Shown one piece after another: positions 26,993-38,100 of a stretch of 64,000 bases of DNA. The notes beneath the pieces were generated by a model, which did no database searches, was not told where the DNA came from, and saw nothing but the letters and a program-made list of their open reading frames with translations. Location: NCBI RefSeq assembly GCF_020085105.1, contig NC_058052.1:15576233-15640232 (forward strand). The letters run 5' to 3'. Within the stretch, counting starts at the first letter, position 1. Each line of letters opens with the position of its first letter. The position numbers and the translations under genes are program-made. This DNA is from Siniperca chuatsi. Taxonomy: Eukaryota; Chordata; Actinopteri; Centrarchiformes; Sinipercidae.

Positions 26993-29900
26993 TTAGTAGA
27001 CAAGCTTTTTGGGCATCTCCCAAGTAAACTCTGATCGGCCAAAGTGGCCATAAGAGGCTGTCACCTGGTAGATCGGCCTCTTCAGGTTCAGTTCCCTGGG
27101 GAGGATACAGAAGAAATGCAACATCAGAGGTGAGACTGTAAGCACATCACAGGATAACACCAGTGTTGTTGTTTTAATTCTATATATGTAGTTCTGGTTG
27201 TCCCTTTTTCGTTTGTTGTATTTCTGATTGGTTTCACATCAGCAGACAAAACCATTTGCAGGCATTCATTCTTGTACAGCATGGAAAATATATTTCTACG
27301 GACTTAAAAACTGAAAATTCATCAAAATTTAAACCCTTAAATGTGATTATTGTAATTTTATTTTTTAATAGTGTTTCTTCTTGTGATTTTATATCACCTG
27401 ACGTATAAATGAGGAAATTATCTTTCGAAAAAGTTGCGCCATGAACTTTTTTGTCATCTTAGTTAGTTGGGATGATGTTTAAATCAGTAACACGGGGGGT
27501 GGCGTCTACGGGGAACCTCATTTGGACAGACAGCCTTTTCTGTTCGGGGGATCAATATGTGGAACCCACAGAAGTGAAAATGTATCATGATGACCAGGAT
27601 CATTTTAAACTTTTTAAAGAGGGATCAGTCATGTAGCCATGAAGCATCTGGTGCTTGTCATTGAGTTTGATGATCATTTTATTGTATCTTTGCTTGTGTT
27701 TTGTGCTGTTCTGTATGTATTCTATTGTTGAGTTTTGTTTATTTTAAAGGCCCATCTAGTGACGGGCATTGCAAACTGGCTTAGCTTATAAATGCTGTGG
27801 CATGTGGCATTTGGTTCATGCTAAATACTTGTCCCTATACAAATAAACATGAAATAAATAAATAAATTCAAGGTTTATCAACTGAATGTTTATCTAATCT
27901 TTCCATCTGTAATTACATACAGACTTCACTGCAAAATAGCTGAGAAATGTAAATGTAGACAAAGACTACCATCTTAAAGCCACTGAGGGGAAACTCTTTC
28001 GTTACAGCTGCATTGACGTGATAGTGAGCAGCTGTAAAGAAAGAGTTTCCCCTTGGGGATCAATAAAGTATTTCTGATTCTGATTCTGATGTGTACAAAT
28101 GTCCAATTTTGGTGCCCCCTAGTGGTAATATAAAAAAAATGCACAGCTGCAGAAGAAAGCAGCGCGCAGACTTCACCAATTTTCACCAATTAGATTGTCT
28201 AATTTTTCCAGAAACAAAAACGTATGCCATCAGGCGAATCTGAAAGACTGTCTTGCATGTGGGGGATACAGAGTTCATATATTTGCATGTTTACCTGACA
28301 ATGACTCCTGGCCGCAGATCAAAGTTCTTGTTAACAATGTGGAGCAGCTCTGACTCTGTTCTCTGGGAGGAACCGTAGGTGAACAAGGAGATGGACAGAG
28401 GTTGGGCCACTCCGATAGCATAAGACACCTGTAACACACACAGACAGGTAGATAGAAATGTTTATATCAGCGCATGTTTATGCTTCAAACGCTGGTCAAT
28501 GAATGATTGAATGAAGCTGTACACTCACCTGAACCAGAACTCTCCTGCACAGTTTGGCTTTGACCAGAGACTTTGCCACCCAGCGAGCAGCATAGGCAGC
28601 GGAGCGGTCCACCTTTGAGAAGTCTTTGCCAGAGAAAGCTCCGCCCCCATGAGCTCCCCACCCTCCATATGTGTCTACAATGATCTTCCTGCCTGTCACA
28701 CCAGCATCACCCTGTTGGACAAAAAAAGGGGGGAAGATAAGCAAAAATCAGTGGTGACTTTTTAAGTTTTTTTTTTTGCTTTCTAGATGAAATAAGCAGT
28801 TAGCGTGTGATGGTCACCTGGGGTCCTCCAATGACGAAGCGACCACTAGGCTGGAGGTGGTAGATGGTCTTGTCGTCCAAATATTTAGCAGGAACCACGC
28901 CATTGATCACCTGATAGAATCGATGCAACATTAACACCAGAAGATATGACCTAATTTCCTGAGCAATACATTAGTCAGAGCCCAGTTAGGTGTGTTTGTG
29001 AGGATCTACCTTCTCCTTGAGGACCTTCTTCTGTTCCTCCAGCGAGATGCAGTCATCATGCTGCACAGAGATCACGATGGTGTGAACTCTCTTGGGGATC
29101 ACAGCTCCGTCCTTCTGGTCATAATGTACTGTCACCTGTGGGACAGACAGTTGGTACGCAATGTTGGAATTTGTCATAATTACTCACTTAATCTACAATT
29201 CTCTGTATTTTACTCTCATTTCCCTACAGGATGAGTTTCCTGCAATTGTATCTGTTTTCTTCTGAAGACTTTGAATGAAATTTCGGCCCGATATCTTATA
29301 ACATCCCAGAAAAAAAGTGTCTGTATCTGTAATAGTCTATGATTTATGAAGCTGCAGCTGGCCCCTTTTTTTCTGGTGTTGAGACCAGGTAATTACACAC
29401 TTTGTTAATTCATGAATACTTCTTTGGTGTAGTAAAAATGTGTGCTCAGTCCAATCCGGGATTAATCTAAAACTCTGTGTTCGAATACCTGGATGTTCTA
29501 ACAAACCTACGTTTGAACCGGGACACAATGGCATTAGACACTTAATGTCACAGAGTTGCAGTCAGCGGCTAACTGCCTCTAAATCAGTCAAAAGTCTATT
29601 ATTTCTACACAGAGAGCTTTATCTTAAATACTTGCAGTAGCCACTGTTGATCCGATTTTGTCTGCTGGCACCAAAATAAATCTCTTGGAAGACATCCAGA
29701 GTGGAAACAATAAAGTAATTCACAGAAAGACTGCTGTGGTGTTATAATACACAACCTCACCTGTGTTTTAGAGTCGGGACGCAGCCAGGGGATGGTGCCG
29801 GCGCGTCTGAGTTCAGCCATCTTTGCGTTGAGTTTGTGGGCTAAAACGATGGTGAGAGGCATGCACTCCTCTGTCTCATCTGTGGCGTAGCCGAACATCA

Positions 29901-32900
29901 GACCCTGCAGAGAGAGAGAGAGAGAGCGAGAGAGTCAGAACAGAAAAAGAAAGATGCAAACTGTGCAGCATAATGACACAGATCAGCAGGAAATAGTAAT
30001 GCTGATTGAATCTGTGGGCTTTTAGATAAAGTTATGTTTTGAGAAGAGATTTATAAGAAGATCTGCAAGCTTTATTTTACATCCTTAGACATGGATTATA
30101 GATACTGCAAAATGTATGTGTTGGCTTTTTTAATTGTTGACTTTTTCATGGTTTAACACTTAAATTTACTTAACAGTAAATGTGAGCGTTGATTCATCAG
30201 TATTAACAATCTATTAATGTTATGTATAATAATCTATCAGTCACAAGAGTACTTTTACTTTTGAATGAAGTATATTTAGCTGATAATTCTACCGTACTTT
30301 TACTAAAGTAGGATTTTAAATGCAGGACATTTATTTGTAATGGAGTATTAACTTAAGTGAAAGATCTGAGTACTTCTTCCACCACTGCTGAATTTCTAGC
30401 AGCGAAAAGAAATGGAACAACGGGTGCCTCTAGCTGCTTGGTATCTGCATGATAATCACCAACATTCATTTCACCAAATGTCTTTAACACTGTAGTATCA
30501 AGTCAAACAAACTGTGATATTTGTCTTTTGTCATTATCACCCAGCCCCTCCCCACGAGCCAGCATGAGGCCAAAGGACACATTGTCCTGTTGTAACAGAC
30601 AAACCTGATCTCCCGCTCCAATGTCCTCCTCCTGTCTGTCAACGTGGACTCCCTGAGCAATGTCCGGACTCTGCTGCTCCAGAGCCACCAGCACGTTACA
30701 TGTCTTATAGTCAAAACCTACAGAAGGAAAGGGAACGAGAAAGTGAAGAGGAAACGCTGACAACACAAACCTTTATTTTTGTTGATATCCATTTTTATTT
30801 TCTCACCTTTGTCGGAGTTGTCGTAGCCGATGTGTTTGATGGTGTCCCTCACCACCTTCTGGTAGTCCACGTTGGCCCGTGATGTGATCTCTCCACAGAG
30901 CAACACCATGCCAGTCTTACACACCGTCTCTGTCAATACAATCAACACACATACGATGCTTTTAAATATCACGTTATCTTACAAACTCTTTGGACACTAC
31001 TGACTACTTTTAAACTTCAATCACTTGGAAATAGCTGATGCAACAACATGACAGGCCTGGCTGCTGTTATCAGCATGTTCACAGGGTTACACTTGTGAGT
31101 GGTCATCTTGTGTTTATTTATTGAAATACAATAAATAATCTCAACAATGCTAATGACTTAAATTCCAGGCGAGATTCAGGCCAGTGGGTCAGTTTGTTTA
31201 TACTCAGCTATGTTGCCCTTTGTCTTACTTAGGAGAATAAGTTAAGCTAATGAGATGACTCCTTTTTTTAAGCCATAACCTAAACCTCTCTCTCACCGTG
31301 TCTCCGTCTGGATTCTAGTTTACTCACCGCAGGCCACTTTGGCATCTGGGTCCTGCTTCAGGTGAGCATCCAGGACAGCATCACTGATCTGGTCACATAT
31401 CTTGTCTGTGGAGAAAAAGCGACAAACAAAAAGTTTAGATTCAGAACAGAGATGGTGCGATTTGAATTTATAATTGCACTGAGATTTCTAGGCCTGTTTA
31501 TTTGAGATATCTGAGCTTTGGAGGCAGTTAAAAAAAATTATATTGTATATATATTCTAGAATTATTATAGCAGGTTTTGCACAATATTAACAATAGAAGC
31601 TGTTAGCTTGAGAGGCCAAGTTTAAAACTATTTCTCTGAATGGTTTCACATTAATATAACAGGAAGAGTGTTGGATTTTAATTGTATCAGTTGGATTTGA
31701 GTGCAGCAGCAGGACAATGCCTCACAAACCGCTCCATTCATCTCTCTCTGTCGTCCTGCTGAAGCAATGCAGCACACAGGTTACATCAGAAACAACATCA
31801 ACATCTGGTGGTTATAACCCCACAATGTAGTTTTAACACAATTTATCAGGCATGGAGCAATAAAATCCACATTAAATGTTTTCCATCTTTACTCAAATTG
31901 ACTTTGCAGTTGGTCTACAGTCTGCAGGTGTGGGACTACATATCTTTGTGACAGGTCTGACTCTGATCCCCAAAAAAAGGCCACTATCTGTGGGAATAGC
32001 CCAGACCAAAAGGTGTGCGTCGCAGCCTTCTACCAAGGCCACACACCTCTGTGAATGTACAAACAGTGTATGGAAAGTTTTAACCCTCTGATATTTATCA
32101 TTAGTATTTGGCTTATAGCTGTTATTCGATGGTGAGCAAATACAGAATCCAATATCAAGATTTTTTTTTAAAAGAAAGGTTCTAACTAAACAGTGAGGTT
32201 GTAAGAAGATAAAAACACGATGACACATGGCTGGACTGGCAGTTTTGAAATCACATGTGGACTATAATAAACAAAAAGGAACACAAATTTTATTGTTACT
32301 GTTACTGTACTGACCATGTTTTCAGGAAAATGAAACCATCTGCTTTTCTTCACACTTCTTCAAACTTTCATCCAAAATGTAAGGCATTTCTCCAAATCAA
32401 AATCAGAGAAATTATTTTCTAACACTGTGGTTTTACATAATACTGTGGGCTCACAGCTGTCATGTTCTGTCGTTATCTGTGAAGCTGCACCATTGGTTTA
32501 CTCTGCTGCGTTTACTGATTATTGATTTAGCACAGGGAACTTTGTAAGGTTACATATTTGTGGAAGGATTACAACACATTGACGGAGGGGCAGTGTAGAG
32601 GGTAGAGTGCATTTTAACTTTTATCATTAGGTTTTAAGTTAGGTGTGTACAGAACTTCAGGGTATCACTTTACTTTAACCCCCCAAATTTAGCATTTATT
32701 ATAATACAGTATATAATCATTTAATAGATGTTTTATAACACACTGTAAGACATTTTTAAGTTATTTTTAATATACAGTCAGCGATTATAACTTCTCCTAT
32801 GAATACATATTTTAGATTATCACAACTGTGTTTTACTATATTGTCATTCATTATCTGTTTTTACGCCAGCCTCCATTAATGAGCGCTCACTGGAGGAGTT

Positions 32901-33768
32901 ATAGTTGTTACGTTAATACATTAATAAACACTTATATCAGCTTACAACTACAATATAATGTGTTATAAACCATTTATTAAATGTTTATACATTGCTTATA
33001 AATGCTAAATAGGGGGACTTAAAGTGTTACCAACATGGGATTGTTCATTTTTGGACTTGAATGACAAGAGTTAACAGCCATCACTTTAGGTCACTTTAAT
33101 TAAGACAAGTTGTTCTGTAGCAGCAATTTGCATGCTTTGGATTGACATGTATGGGATTATGCCCTTTTTCCACGCTAATGTGCCAGTTGTACCCCAGAAC
33201 CAGTGTGGAGTTCACATGTCACTCTGCACTCTCCTTTGCTGGTCACTTTTTCTTCAGCGTACAACCATACACCAATCTGTCACACACACACACACACACA
33301 CACATTCATGTCCTGCTGCCCATAAGTGAGAGTGAGGGGCAGTAAACACATGTTGCTGTGAATGGAATACCAACCATGCCTGTAAGAGTAAATATGCAGC
33401 AATGTGGAGTTATTTTGGACAGTCCAACTTGCATAGAGTTTAGTCATATGCATGTCTATGTTTCTGCAAAATAACTTTTTAAAATAAAGTTTTAGTAGAA
33501 ATGTTACATCTCTTCCTCTGTGTATAAATAAGAAAAGAGGTAAAGTTTTTGAAATTGTATGTTTTGGATGTTTTTACAACAAAGTGTTAAGTGATTTGAC
33601 AAGTTGTGAAATATAGTAAACACTTTAAAACATTTAATTTTTAGTGTGACCTTTAAGTCCTAGTTTCACACACAGGAAGCTAAAGTTGATTGAAGACTCA
33701 CCTGGATGTCCCTCTCCTACGGACTCCGACGTGAACATGAAAGAGCCGTCGTCTAGCAGATCACTCAT
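26993..33768 (-). CDS. mat1a: S-adenosylmethionine synthase (methionine adenosyltransferase, MAT1A-type), 10 coding exons
   Basis: Coding exons in transcript order: 33702-33768, 31328-31405, 30807-30929, 30605-30717, 29761-29904, 29010-29135, 28818-28910, 28529-28711, 28295-28428 and 26993-27095. Phases close exactly to 387 aa (human MAT1A 395, MAT2A 395). The enzyme makes S-adenosylmethionine from methionine and ATP in the cytosol. Visible signatures: ATP-binding [17 protein letters not shown] at the N-terminus, GAGDQG (residues 123-128) and the P-loop-like GGGAFSGKD (270-278). [25 protein letters not shown] and [12 protein letters not shown] favour MAT1A over MAT2A, as does the neighbouring prxl2a gene (MAT1A-PRXL2A is the human 10q22 order). 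Oddity: the MAT1A-specific cysteine in the gating loop (mammalian C121) is glycine here (G112, IAQGVHVD), as in MAT2A. The N-terminal ~8 residues before FMFTSES are short and divergent. Assignment to the MAT family is certain; to mat1a probable. Confidence 0.93.
27987..28052. repeat. Stem-loop: 25-bp inverted repeat with 16-nt loop
   Basis: Left arm 27987-28011 and right arm 28028-28052 are reverse complements with a single mismatch (core GGGGAAACTCTTTC...). It lies in the last intron of the mat gene and is directly followed by an L2-type LINE tail. Confidence 0.8.
28041..28092 (+). mobile_element. 3' tail of an L2-like LINE fragment
   Basis: Contains TTGGGGATCAATAAAGTATT followed by tandem TCTGAT units, the usual fish L2/Maui-type 3' end. 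Only the tail is recognisable. A similar tail (CCCCTTGGGGACAATAAAG) is at about 61026-61055. Confidence 0.6.
30240..30395. repeat. Dispersed repeat ending in AGTACTTCTTCCACC
   Basis: Carries GTACTTTTACTTTTGAATGA and GAAAGATCTGAGTACTTCTT, shared with 34680-35455 and with 48590-48640. Lies in a mat1a intron. Confidence 0.55.
32661..33031. mobile_element. 371-bp MITE with terminal inverted repeats
   Basis: Left end GGTATCACTTTACTTTAACC and right end (reverse complement) GGTAACACTTTAAGTCCCCC, both continuing into a shared TTTAGCATTTAT. The interior is AT-rich with no coding frame. Lies in intron 1 of mat1a. Confidence 0.65.
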
Positions 33769-33870
33769 TTTTATCTACAGGGCCAGGTACTCGGCAAGAC
33801 TCAGTACTCTCAGGGAGAAAAGGTTCCTCAGTTCCCACCAACAAGCAGTCCAGAGAGATCTGGAGGCTGC

Positions 33871-33876
33871 TTTATA
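33871..33876 (-). promoter_or_regulatory. mat1a: Candidate TATA box of mat1a
   Basis: TATAAA on the minus strand (TTTATA on plus) lies 103 bp upstream of the ATG at 33768, which would give a 5' UTR of about 70-80 nt. A second AT-rich candidate (TATATAT) is at about 33986-33992. Mammalian MAT1A promoters are TATA-containing, which fits. No transcription start evidence is available. Confidence 0.45.
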
Positions 33877-34003
33877 TTCCTGCTGGTTCTCTGTAAGAGA
33901 GAAATGAAGAAAGGGAGGCCAACAGCCCTGCAGCCAATACAAAGTCTATCCTACGAAACTCCACGCCTGTGTCCACATGGCCCAATATATATGGGCTAAG
34001 AGA

Positions 34004-34006
<3 letters not shown>

Positions 34007-34080
<74 letters not shown>
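34007..34080. repeat. (CA)37 microsatellite upstream of mat1a
   Basis: A 74-bp uninterrupted CA tract about 240 bp upstream of the mat1a ATG and some 130 bp upstream of the candidate TATA box. It is the longest perfect dinucleotide tract in the window and likely length-polymorphic. Confidence 0.95.
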
Positions 34081-34085
<5 letters not shown>

Positions 34086-34523
34086 ACATATGTCATGTGA
34101 ATCCATGGGACAGTCCATTCCAGGGGGGAGTGGATGATGGGAGGGTATTTCAACTCATGGAAACTGCATGTTAACCCCTTGTGTACAGTATGATGCTTGA
34201 GTGGGTGTTTATGGTCAGCACCTCTGCTTTGACAGCTCTGCTTTAGGATGCAATGCCTCTTGCGCGGGAGCAGGAACATCTTAAATCGGCGGTCCCCGCC
34301 CCCCGTCACACCGATGGGACAGCTCTGTCTGCTGGGACTCGGCCAGGTTGGGGAAACCTATGGACAGAGGGAGAGAGAGGTAGTTGTTGTCAGCTGTGAA
34401 AATGATGCAATTACTCCTGTTTACATCATGTTCTGAACAAAGTTAGTTTGTTCAATAGTGGTGAAAGAACAGTAATTAGGAGGAGAAGGAACCAAAACAA
34501 TGACATACGAATGTAAACAAAGT

Positions 34524-34680
34524 AGAGCTGCAACAATTAGTCGATTAATCAATTAGTGAATTGAAAAAAAATTAATCGTTTAAATAATTTTTCAAGCAAA
34601 AATGCCAAACATTTGATGGTTCCAGGTTCTCAAATGTGAGAGTTTGCTGCTTTTCTTGGTCTTACATTATAATAAATTGC
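34524..34680 (-). repeat. CGATTAATCG-type dispersed repeat, inverted half-copy
   Basis: Starts AGAGCTGCAACAATTAGTCG and includes TTCTCAAATGTGAGAGTTTG, in inverse orientation to 18763-19113. Confidence 0.6.
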
Positions 34681-34931
34681 AATGGAAAGTACATTTAGTC
34701 AAGTACTGTATTTAAATTAAGTAACATTTTGAGGTACTTGTACTTCTTTATACTTCAATACATTTCAGAGGAAATTATTGTGCTTTTTACTCTGCTACAT
34801 TTATGTTTACAGCTTTAGTTACTAGTTACTTTGCAGATTAAGATTTTACATGAAAAAGAAAGTTTATAAAAATATAATGAATTGTTATTTATTAAACTAC
34901 CCATCAGTATAAAATACTAAAAAACACTTTT

Positions 34932-35168
34932 GGTGACACTTTACTTGGATAGTCCACCTACAGATAGGTTCTAGAGTATTTGTAACATTTCAACTGTTTC
35001 GCTGTTGTCTGTAGATGTTCAACAGATTATCAATAAAGTATATGTGACAATTCATGAACATGCCCTAACCGAGATGTTTTTTTGTGCCTAAACCTAACCA
35101 ACCCTTTACTACAGTTGAATTGTAGTCTTGTAGAATCTGTAGACGGACTATCCAAGTAAAGTGTAACC
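34932..35168. mobile_element. 237-bp MITE nested inside another repeat
   Basis: The left end GGTGACACTTTACTTGGATA and the right end (reverse complement GGTTACACTTTACTTGGATA) differ at one position over the first 20 bp and continue to match for some 10 bp more. The flanks on both sides belong to the AGTACTT-type repeat, so this element inserted into that one. Confidence 0.75.
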
Positions 35169-38100
35169 TTACAATTAGCTCCACTCTGACCAGCTACAAT
35201 TGATGCTTATACATTAATGCATCAGTAATAATAACCCAACATTATAATATATAATAATATAACATAACAGGCATAATAACATTTTGCATAATAAGTACTT
35301 TTACTTTTGATGTTTTAAGTACATTTTACTGATAATACTTAATGTACTAAGATTTTGATTGCTGGACTTCTATTTGTAATCGAGTATTTCTACATTGTGG
35401 TATTGCTACTTTTACTTAAGTAAAGGATCTGAATTCTTCTTCCACCTGGGTTGTTTACTCTTTAAAAATGCATTACATTTTATAAACTAATCAACCAACT
35501 GATCAACTATAGAGGTCAAATACATGTAGAGGAGTAATTTGCCTCTGAACTGTAGTGGAGTACTTGAGTAAATGTACTTAGTTACTTTCAACCACTGTGT
35601 TTCGTATGTGAAATCTTCTACCTGCAAAGGAACCAAAAGCTGTGACTTTAAAATAAATGTAGAAGAGTAAAAAGTACAGTATTTTCCTCTGAAATGTAGC
35701 AGAGTAGAAGTTTAAAGTAGCATACAAAAGAAAATGTAAGTATTTCAAATGAGTACAGTACAGTACTATGTAATTAGTTACTTTTCATTACTGCCAATAA
35801 TTAAGTTTAGAGCAGACAGTCACCTGTTGTCTAAATGCTCTTTTCCATCTAAGTCCCAGCCTGAGGCTTTTGTGTCTGTACACAACTGCAGAAAATATCG
35901 AGCCATTTCCTGAGAGAAGATCAAATAATGAAGATGTGTCTCTCAGATATCTCAGATATGGCTTTTCAGGTGACTCACTGTGCCTGTTTTTGCAGAAAAT
36001 CAGGGACTGTATAGGACTGTTTGTGCAAGTGATGCAGGCAGACACACACAAACATACTGTATGTGCATGCACAAACATACACCTGGAGAAACAACGGGAC
36101 TGTCAACCGTACACAGACACAGACTGTACCTTTTCATATGGTATACAAGCTCTGCAGACAGTGAGAGATAAACCAATCTCTCTTTATTGGAGCATAAATA
36201 GTGCAGAGGGACAAACCCTTTCTCTCCATCTCTCTCTCATCTGGCTCTAATTTCAGTTGGTGTTGAGTTGGCCTCATGAAATGAGAGTAGAATTTTAACT
36301 AGCTCTCAGTAGTGAATATAATACCACTCTTCCTTACTGCTTTAAGCCTCATTTAAAGCAGATTTAACCAGAACAACAAAAAGCACAATCTACATTAACC
36401 ATAGAGCCAATGTAAGCAGTGACTGTATGACCTTTTTTCTTTCCAATTTTACACAAAATTGGCTTGAATTTTCAGATACCATGTCCTAGCTTCTTTTTGT
36501 ATTTCAGAGTATTTGTAAAACTACAGTAGGTCTGTAGGTCAATGAAATTGCGGGGCTTTTGTGGGCCTTTGGTAGATGCAGCTTGTTTTTTTCATGGCGA
36601 AAACTCAAAAAGGGGCCCCATAAAGGAGTCGATGAGCCTACTCACCCTACTTTCCTTTTCAACCATGAATTTAATTTTATTGGTTTTTTTTTAATCGCTC
36701 ACTACTGTATTCTGTAAGGCATATAATATATATTTAGAAAATCTGATTTAATATTATGCAGTGGGCTATGGTGGGCTTTTTTCCTGTATCCCTCTATTCT
36801 GGTGGCATTGTAGATTTCCTACAGTGTTTGGTACCTCTTGAAGGGGCCCCCTGAGCTTAGTTTTGCCTTTTTTTTGGTTTTGTTGGACTTGGTAATTTAG
36901 TCTTTTAAATCAATTTTTAAAAAACAAAGTGAAAAAAAGTGAAAATCTTGTACCACAAGTCCAGACAGAGATACGACAGGAATATTATAGCAATATTATA
37001 CAGGATTTAAGTGATTAACTGTGAACTAGTGTTCTGATTTCTTTATGATTCAGTAGGCATACTTTTGGCAATTTCTATACTGTGTTTATGAAGAATATTA
37101 CTGATTATATATATTATTCAGTGACTGGGGAAGAGGGCCCACAAACAAAGCTCTGTTTCCCCCCCCTCTGCTATTAGCCTATCCCTGCACATTAATCAAA
37201 TTGCCTCTTTGAACTCCCGCTGCCAGTTAAACCTCACAAATCCACATATTGATTTTTTGTTTTCATGGTTGTTCACAAAGCTGTTTTACCACCATTCACA
37301 ATTTGTTTAAGTTTTTTGCAGCTGTGAGAAGCTCCTCCATTTCCTTAGTGCATTGCATTGTGGGATAATAACAGCACACTCAAAGATCAAGGTTTTGTTA
37401 GTATGCATACTGCGTCATACTTTATTTAGTCACTTCTTCAGCAATAACAACCTGCTTAGATCTGGCATGTAGTATGGAATCGGGACACAGCTACTGTCTA
37501 CAGGTCAGAGTTCAGACAAATGTAAGAGACGTGAACTACATTAAACGAGAGACGACATGAATGTCCTGCCTGATGTCAAAGAGAGCAGAGAGCCAGTCTG
37601 ATGGCACAGTGCGCAGCCTCTGGATGATAGACCCCTGTTTATTTTGGCCTGACTACAGTCTGTGTGCCAGGATGAAAACCCTCAAAGCACCACACGTGTT
37701 ACGTGTGCACATGTGAACCATATCTGAAAAAGAGAGAGACTGACTTCCCTCTGAGTTTGTGTGGTTTGCCTCCAAACATTTGTTAATGACTGACATGGGA
37801 AAGGGATTATTTTTTCAGCACCAACAAGATTGTTCTGGTTATGTTGAAAGATAACAGCTATCAGAATTTTGACAACATGTCAGCATGAATAGCATGAATA
37901 GGATGAATGTGTGTTGGGGGCTATACTTATTTCTTAAATATAATACTGTAACCCTCAAAGTAACTGTAACTTATTGTGGGAAACCACTCATTTTCCAGCA
38001 AGTAAGCTTTTGCCTAAATCAATCTGTAATTTTTAAAAACAATGAATTTTTAAATTCAATTTCCAGGTACATATTTGTTTTGATTTATTTTTTTCATATT

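Noticed and set aside
26993-33768. Calling the MAT gene mat2a because of tmem150a next door and Gly in the gating loop
   Set aside because: [37 protein letters not shown] and the prxl2a neighbour favour mat1a. Kept as an open alternative.
35788-36250. Overlapping open frames of 96-126 codons
   Set aside because: Intergenic, no domain, no splice or promoter context.
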